64,000 nucleotides of DNA from Dehalococcoidia bacterium. GTDB taxonomy: Bacteria; Chloroflexota; Dehalococcoidia; SM23-28-2; RBG-16-64-32. Positions 59,093-64,000 of this stretch are shown in pieces. The DNA lies in contig JAUSFE010000032.1 in the NCBI GenBank assembly GCA_030649945.1, positions 107,370-171,369 on the forward strand. Reading direction: 5' to 3'. The translations under genes were made by a program, and so were the position numbers. Position 1 is the stretch's first letter. Each line of letters starts with the position of its first letter. Below the pieces are notes generated by a model. That model was given only the letters and a program-made list of their open reading frames with translations, searched no databases and was not told where the DNA came from.

Positions 59093-60955
59093 CTAGCGTA
59101 GCACTCGCTCGTCGCCGGTGCGGCGGGTGATGCGCTTGGCGTCCAGGTGTTCCAGCAGGGCCTGCGCGTACTTGCGGCTGGTGCCGAACATATCGCGCAC
59201 CTGCGCCAGCGTCACGGTCTTCCGCTCACGCAGGTGCGCCGTCACGCGGTCTACCATCTCGCGGTAGGCGCCGGCGGCGAAGATGACGCCGTCGCCCACG
59301 CGGACGATGTCGCCGCGGTCCTCGAGGTAGGCGAGCAACTCCTCGCCCACCAGCTTATCGGTGGCCGGGGAGAAGGGCGTGGCGCGCAGGGCAGAGAGGA
59401 AGGCCTGAGCGCGCGCCTCCTGCTCGGCGCTGAGCGCGGGCTCATGGCCCGGCAACGCCACGGCGCCGCCCACCTCCGCCATCCCGCCGAGCGCTACCCA
59501 GCGGGCGAGTGCCTTCTCGAAGACGCGGGGCGGCAGGCCCAGGCGGTTGCGCAGCTCCTCGCGGGGCATGCCGCGGCGCAGCGGCGATTGCCGGTGGTAG
59601 GCCGCCAGGGCGTCCCCCGCGCGCGCGGTCAGCGCCTCAAAACCGCGCTTTGTGTAGAGAATGGACGTCCCGGTCAGCCCGCCGCCGTTCAGGCTCACCA
59701 GCTCGCCGGTTTCGATCAGCGTGCGCAGGGTCTCCCGCGCCAGCGTTTCTTCCATGGCGGCCTGCTTCAGGAACCCGCCGGCCTCCACCGGCTCCAGGCG
59801 GCCGATGGCTGTGGCGACCAGCTCTTCCGGCGAGCCCTTTTCGAGCGCTTCCAGCGCGGCGAGCGTTGGGGAATGGAACCGGCGGTGCCGCCCGGCCTGC
59901 GTGTCGATGATGCGGCCGCCGCCGAGGGTGTCGTTGGGGTCGCGGATGATGAAGCGGTCGCCCTTGATGGCGGCCAGGGGCGCGGCCAGGCGGATCTGCG
60001 CCCAGGCGGTCTCGCCCGGCGGCAGCTCATCGCGGTCCAGCAGGAGCACCTTACCCTCAACTTCGGCAGAGCCGGTGTGGACCGTGACGGACAGGTTGTG
60101 GCGCACCGGCCGCTGCAGGTAGCCGACGGCGCGCAGGCGGACGTCCAGCGAGGTGGCAGGGCGCAGCCAGCCGGGCGTCGTCACCACCATCCCGCGGCTC
60201 AGCTCCTCCACTGCCAGGCCCGCCAGGTTCACCGCCGTGCGCCGCCCGGGCTGCGCGCTCTCCACTTTCCGCCCGTGAGACTGAAGGCCGCGCACCCGCG
60301 AACGCAGGCCGCCCGGCAGGACCTCTACCTCCTGGCCGGTTCGCAGCGAGCCGTCGATCAGCGTGCCGGTGACCACGGTGCCGAAGCCGGGCATGGTGAA
60401 GGCGCGGTCCAGGGGCAGCCGCGGCCGGCCGATGTCGCGGCCGGCGGGGGCCAGCGCCAGCTGTGCCTCCAGCGCGGCGACCAGCTCGTCGAGGCCTTCG
60501 CGGGTGACTGCGGAGCAGGCGATGACGGGCGCGCCTTCCAGGGTGGTGCCGAGGATGACCTCCTCCGCGTCGGCCCGCGCCAGCTCCAGCAGGTCCGGCT
60601 CCACGAGGTCCGCCTTGGTGAGCGCGACGACGCCGTGGGCGATGCCCAGCAGGTCGATGATGGCCAGGTGCTCCCGTGTCTGCGGCATCACGCCCTCGTC
60701 CGCGGCGATGACCAGCAGTGCGAGGTCGATGCCGCCGACGCCGGCCAGCATGTTCTTGATGAAGCGCTCGTGGCCGGGTACGTCCACGATGCTGACCTCG
60801 CCGCCACCAGGGAGCCCCAGCCAGGCGAAGCCGAGGTCGATGGTCAGTCCCCGCTCCTTCTCCTCGCGCAGGCGGTCCGGGTCGATCCCCGTGAGCGCCA
60901 GCACCAGTGCGGACTTCCCGTGGTCCACGTGGCCGGCGGTGCCGATTACGTACAT
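59093..60955 (-). CDS. selB: Selenocysteine-specific elongation factor SelB
   Basis: SelB delivers Sec-tRNA to UGA codons with a SECIS element. The start [23 protein letters not shown] gives 620 residues. G motifs: [22 protein letters not shown]. Elongation-factor beta barrels follow ([33 protein letters not shown]). C-terminal winged helices end [39 protein letters not shown], the SelB-specific RNA-binding module. Its presence implies a selenocysteine system, yet selA, selC and selD are not in the window. Confidence 0.96.
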   Translation of the reverse strand: MYVIGTAGHVDHGKSALVLALTGIDPDRLREEKERGLTIDLGFAWLGLPGGGEVSIVDVPGHERFIKNMLAGVGGIDLALLVIAADEGVMPQTREHLAIIDLLGIAHGVVALTKADLVEPDLLELARADAEEVILGTTLEGAPVIACSAVTREGLDELVAALEAQLALAPAGRDIGRPRLPLDRAFTMPGFGTVVTGTLIDGSLRTGQEVEVLPGGLRSRVRGLQSHGRKVESAQPGRRTAVNLAGLAVEELSRGMVVTTPGWLRPATSLDVRLRAVGYLQRPVRHNLSVTVHTGSAEVEGKVLLLDRDELPPGETAWAQIRLAAPLAAIKGDRFIIRDPNDTLGGGRIIDTQAGRHRRFHSPTLAALEALEKGSPEELVATAIGRLEPVEAGGFLKQAAMEETLARETLRTLIETGELVSLNGGGLTGTSILYTKRGFEALTARAGDALAAYHRQSPLRRGMPREELRNRLGLPPRVFEKALARWVALGGMAEVGGAVALPGHEPALSAEQEARAQAFLSALRATPFSPATDKLVGEELLAYLEDRGDIVRVGDGVIFAAGAYREMVDRVTAHLRERKTVTLAQVRDMFGTSRKYAQALLEHLDAKRITRRTGDERVLR

Positions 60956-60984
60956 GGCGGCTCGGCCCCGAGGACCCCGCCCCG

Positions 60985-61059
60985 GAGCAATAGAGCATTG
61001 GAGCAATGGAGCGTCCGCCGGTATCCGCAGTGCTCTAATGCTCCCATGCTCAATTGCTC
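60985..61059. repeat. GAGCAAT-type inverted repeat between selB and the HDAC-like gene
   Basis: 28-base arms (60985-61012 and 61032-61059) are largely complementary. Built of GGAGCAATGGAGC units as at 26770-26843. Confidence 0.8.
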
Positions 61060-61132
61060 GCGACCCTCGCTCTCTTGTCCTGCGTCTCGATTCTATATCT
61101 ACGCTCTCGCCTCTGCTAACATACGTCGCGCG

Positions 61133-62158
61133 ATGCCCCCGGTCGGCTACGTCTACGACCCCCTCTACCTGGCGCACGACGTCCCGGGCCACCCGGAGTC
61201 GCCGGCGCGGCTGCTGGCGATTATGTCGCATCTGGAGGAGTCCGGCGTGCTCGCCCAGGTGCGGCGCATCGAGGCGCGGGACGCCACGCTCGCGGACCTG
61301 CGGCTGGTCCACGATGAGCGCCTGGTAGAGCAGGTGCGGGCGGCGGCGCTGAACACCGAGAGCAGCCACTGGCTGGACGCCGATACGTACGTCGTGCCGC
61401 GCTCGTACGAGGCCGCGCTGAGGTCTGCCGGTGGTGTTCTGGCGGCCACGGACGCGGTGCTGGACGGCGGCGCGCGCTCGGCCTTCTGCCTGGTGCGGCC
61501 GCCGGGGCACCACGCTACGCCGCGGCACGCCATGGGCTTCTGCCTGTTCAACAATGTAGCGATCGCGGCCGCCCACGCCCTCGCGCGGCGCGGGCTGGAG
61601 CGCGTGGCGATCATCGACTTCGACGTGCACCACGGCAACGGCACGCAGGACGCGTTCTACAGCGAGCCGCGGGTGCTGTACTTCTCCACGCATGAGCACC
61701 CCTTCTATCCCGGCACGGGCGATTGGCGGGAGACCGGCGCCGGCAACATTGTGAACGTCCCGCTGCCGGCCGGCTGCGCGGACGCGGAGTACCTGCGCTG
61801 CTACCGCGACGTCTGCGCGCCGCTCGTGCGCCGTTTCCGCCCGCAGCTGATCCTGGTCTCCGCCGGCTTCGACGCGCACTTCGCGGACCCGCTGGCGCAG
61901 GAGCTGCTGAGCACGAACGGCTACTACCAGATCGCGGCTCTGTTGCGGGACCTGACGGATGAGCTGTGCGGCGGGCGCACCGTGTTCGCCCTGGAGGGCG
62001 GATACGACCTGACCGCGCTGTCGTGGTCCGTCCGCGCGTGCTTCGATGCGCTGCTAGGGAACGAGTTCGCGGCCGACCCGCTGGGGGTGGGGCCGGGGAT
62101 GCGGGCGCCGGACATCGGGGCGCTACTCGCGGCGGTCAAGGGCGCGCACGGCCTGTAG
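61133..62158 (+). CDS. Histone deacetylase family (acetoin utilisation-like) protein
   Basis: A zinc-dependent deacetylase of 341 residues. Signatures: [51 protein letters not shown] (catalytic His pair), [16 protein letters not shown] (zinc ligands), [29 protein letters not shown] (zinc Asp), and [11 protein letters not shown]. Likely acts on acetylated polyamines, proteins or acetoin-pathway targets. Its final Leu-TAG lies inside a 20-base repeat arm whose mirror copy supplies the Leu-TAG of the convergent hemW. Confidence 0.93.
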   Translation: MPPVGYVYDPLYLAHDVPGHPESPARLLAIMSHLEESGVLAQVRRIEARDATLADLRLVHDERLVEQVRAAALNTESSHWLDADTYVVPRSYEAALRSAGGVLAATDAVLDGGARSAFCLVRPPGHHATPRHAMGFCLFNNVAIAAAHALARRGLERVAIIDFDVHHGNGTQDAFYSEPRVLYFSTHEHPFYPGTGDWRETGAGNIVNVPLPAGCADAEYLRCYRDVCAPLVRRFRPQLILVSAGFDAHFADPLAQELLSTNGYYQIAALLRDLTDELCGGRTVFALEGGYDLTALSWSVRACFDALLGNEFAADPLGVGPGMRAPDIGALLAAVKGAHGL

Positions 62159-62250
62159 GGGCGCAGCAACGATAAGTCTGCGATCTCACGTCAACGTGAC
62201 GCGGGCGATGGGTGCCGCTTCGTGGAGCACTCGTTGCTGCGCCCCTACAG
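62153..62250. repeat. Perfect 20-bp inverted repeat spanning two stop codons
   Basis: Arms 62153-62172 and 62231-62250 are exact reverse complements 58 bases apart. Each begins CTGTAG, giving the last codon and stop of the HDAC-like gene and of hemW. Confidence 0.92.
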
Positions 62251-63558
62251 CGGTTGATCCGGCAGCAGGCGCACGAACACCTCGTTCGCCAGGTAGCGCC
62301 CGCGGTCCGTGAGCCGGATGCGCTCGCCGGAGCACCCGTCGGGGTGGCCGCCGGCGCGCTCCAGCAGGCCGAGCGCCGTCATCTCAGCGAAAACGGCGCC
62401 GTAGACATCGTCCGGCGAGCGGCCGAAGCGGCGGGCGAAGGCGTCCACGCTCAGCCCTTCGTTCAGGCGCAGGGCCAGGATGGCCGTGTCCGCCATCTGC
62501 AGCTCCGCCGGCTGAGGGTCGACGAACGTGACCTGGCGCATCGACGCCAGCAGAGCGGGCGCCGCCCCGCCCGCGTCGATGCCCGCGGCGGCGGTCTCGC
62601 GCACGCGCTCGATGTACTGGCGGGGCGAGTAGACATCGGCGAAGCGATACGTCACTCCCTCCTTCCCCCTTCCGCCTTCCTCCTTCCTCCCCAGGTGCGA
62701 GTGCGCGCCGGGACCCAGGCCCAGCCACTGGCCGTTGCGCCAGTACACCAGGTTGTGGCGGCACTCCTCGCCGGGACGGCACCAGTTCGAGATCTCGTAC
62801 TGCCGGTAGCCGGCCCGCGCCAGCCGTTCCCCCGACCACTCGTACATCGCCGCCTGCAGGTCGCCGTCCGGGGCCGGGGCGCGCCCACGCTCAATGTCGT
62901 GCGCCAGCTTCGTCCCCTCCTCCACGGTGAGGGCGTACAGCGAGAGGTGCTCGGGCCCCAGGGCAATCGCCTGCTCGAGGGTGGCCTGCCAGCGCTCCAT
63001 CATCACCCGCTCACCCTGAGCCGCCCGTCGCGAAGCGGAGGGCGAGTCGAAGGGCAGGCCGTAGATCAGGTCCAGATTGACGCGCTGGAAGCCGGCCTCG
63101 CGCGCCCAGCGGTAGCACCGCAGGGCGTCGGCCGCTGTGTGAATACGGTCCAGCGCCTTCAGCTCGCCGTCGTCGAACGACTGGACGCCGAAGCTGATGC
63201 GGTTGACGCCGAGATCGGCCAGGCCGCGCAGGTAATCGCGGTTCACCGTGCCGGGGTTGGCCTCGAGGGTAATCTCGGCCTCCGGCTCCAGCGCGAAGCA
63301 GTCGCGCAGGGCGGCCATGATGCGCGCCAGCTCCGGCAGCGGCGTCAGGCTGGGGGTGCCGCCGCCGAAGAACACCGTCGGCACGGGGCGGCTCTGCACG
63401 ACGGGCGACCAGAGCCGCATCTCGGCGATGAGGGCCTCGACGAAGGGGGGGATCAGGTCCTCCAGCTTGGCGTAGGAGTTGAAGTCGCAGTAGGCGCACT
63501 TCAGGGTGCAGAAGGGGATGTGGATGTAGAGGGAGAGGGGGTGGCGGGCGTTCTTCAC
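62245..63558 (-). CDS. hemW: Radical SAM protein HemW (heme chaperone) with repeat insertion
   Basis: HemW binds heme and a 4Fe-4S cluster. The 437-residue product has LYIHIPFCTLKCAYCDFNSYA (CxxxCxxC), VFFGGGTPSLTP, EITLEANPGTV, NRISFGVQSFDD, and the HemW-specific HNLVYW. VNLDLIYGLP should be followed directly by a W-x-A-T-L-E helix. Here about 16 residues from a palindromic repeat (FDSPSASRRAAQGERVM) intervene. A Gly/Lys-rich insert (RKEEGGRGKEG) from a purine-rich tract lies after the SHLG. Frame and catalytic parts are intact. Confidence 0.95.
   Translation of the reverse strand: MKNARHPLSLYIHIPFCTLKCAYCDFNSYAKLEDLIPPFVEALIAEMRLWSPVVQSRPVPTVFFGGGTPSLTPLPELARIMAALRDCFALEPEAEITLEANPGTVNRDYLRGLADLGVNRISFGVQSFDDGELKALDRIHTAADALRCYRWAREAGFQRVNLDLIYGLPFDSPSASRRAAQGERVMMERWQATLEQAIALGPEHLSLYALTVEEGTKLAHDIERGRAPAPDGDLQAAMYEWSGERLARAGYRQYEISNWCRPGEECRHNLVYWRNGQWLGLGPGAHSHLGRKEEGGRGKEGVTYRFADVYSPRQYIERVRETAAAGIDAGGAAPALLASMRQVTFVDPQPAELQMADTAILALRLNEGLSVDAFARRFGRSPDDVYGAVFAEMTALGLLERAGGHPDGCSGERIRLTDRGRYLANEVFVRLLPDQPL
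63006..63055. repeat. Composite palindromic repeat inside hemW
   Basis: CCCTGAGCC... and ...GAGTCGAAGGG ends flank a GCCCGTCGCGAAGCGGAGGGC core. Same outer unit as in recA and RNR 2. Confidence 0.8.
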
Positions 63559-64000
63559 AAGATAATGGTAGCAGGGGATCGTGGAGTATGGGCGCGAGCG
63601 GATGAACCTGTCAGCGGATATTCAGCGGATTAGCGGATGGGCGCCGGTCCGTTAATCCGTTCCCCATCCGCTGACATGCCGGCCCGCTTCCCCCGCGGCA
63701 GCCGTTCGCCGCCCCCCGTGGCGGCCTGAAGGCGCGCCGCTACAACCCCTTTGCCCCTCGTGATGCCTCATAAATCCCGGTTACCGAACGGCCTCCGCCG
63801 GCCCTGGAGGTCAACGCATCGCCCAGCACACGCCATTATCCAGATGGGGTCCTCGTGGAAGAGAGCCATGAACCTGCTCCTCAAGGCTTCTTCGTATCTG
63901 GCGCACCTTCAGGAGGGACTCCAATCCCTCAAAATTGTTCTCCACGTTGACCGATCAGCTCGACGACTAATCTGAATACTTTCGGTAACCCTACTTCTTG
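63559..64000. other. Terminal gap with repeats, no supported gene
   Basis: Contains CAGCGGAT units and TGTCAGCGGAT/ATCCGCTGACA arms (63609-63619, 63666-63676). It also has a GGCGGCCTGAAGGCGCGCCGC-type repeat near 63720. From about 63780 the base composition is less GC-rich. Short open stretches there resemble no family I know. Confidence 0.5.

Noticed and set aside
59093..61879. 928-residue reading of the selB frame
   Set aside because: The upstream part is opposite the HDAC-like gene; SelB starts at [14 protein letters not shown].
63751..63975. 74-residue ORF at the window end
   Set aside because: No ribosome-binding site, no recognisable family and repeat-rich context; it might be a transposon remnant but cannot be supported.

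Overview
The window is a high-GC, gene-dense bacterial chromosome segment. Several features suggest an uncultured Chloroflexota, possibly Dehalococcoidia-like, and probably a metagenome-derived contig. These are the rny-recX-recA neighbourhood, a complete-looking but rearranged division and cell-wall (dcw) cluster with the MurC variant GVGGIHMS, two different class II (B12-dependent) ribonucleotide reductases with NrdR, and SelB. The lineage is an inference from gene content; no rRNA gene is present.

Layout. 1-5.9 kb (minus): rny (cut by the window edge), recX, a small putative lipoprotein, recA, then yggT-proC-[RelE toxin/antitoxin]-yggS, with the toxin pair wedged between proC and yggS by overlapping starts and stops. 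6.0-12.4 kb: an accessory set with a WYL regulator, cupin, DUF3237, three antibiotic-biosynthesis-monooxygenase-like proteins, a cation diffusion facilitator, a PPOX-like flavoprotein, an SDR and a VOC protein. 12.5-14.5 kb: a small island (XRE/ImmA metallopeptidase plus DUF4411 PIN-like protein) that abuts the 3' end of nrdJ and ends in a degenerate cupin joined to a second copy of the nrdJ 3' end. 14.5-27.3 kb: class II RNR 1, interrupted by an intein at its catalytic cysteine; an orphan DGQHR protein; a GGDEF/EAL protein; a 30-residue Lys/Ala-rich basic protein; class II RNR 2; two small unknown proteins; NrdR; an orphan PIN protein. 27.6-44.2 kb: one long minus-strand dcw operon, mraZ-rsmH-ftsL-ftsI-murF-mraY-murD-ftsW-murG-murC-murB-ddl-ftsQ-ftsA-ftsZ, mostly translationally coupled and lacking murE. 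44.4-48.1 kb: mogA, an esterase, an sppA remnant, and a 1.6-kb segment (aminoglycoside-phosphotransferase-like kinase plus truncated hydrolase) bracketed by two tRNA-Gly 3'-half remnants. 48.1-58 kb (plus): trmD, rplS with a long acidic tail, priA, def, cca, yajC, fused secDF. 58.2-63.6 kb: a methyltransferase, selB, a histone-deacetylase-family protein and hemW.

Two patterns stand out. First, short palindromic or tandem repeats sit in frame inside core proteins (RecA, RNR 2, MurC, HemW, PriA, Ddl, Def, Cca), much like Rickettsia palindromic elements, and several genes take their stop codon from such a repeat. Second, three places carry a leftover 3'-terminal fragment of a neighbouring gene (RNR 1, priA, tRNA-Gly) at the far side of a short inserted segment, with no integrase visible. 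This looks like repeated capture of small cassettes at the 3' ends of genes. All functional statements rest on motif recognition by eye; no database search was run.
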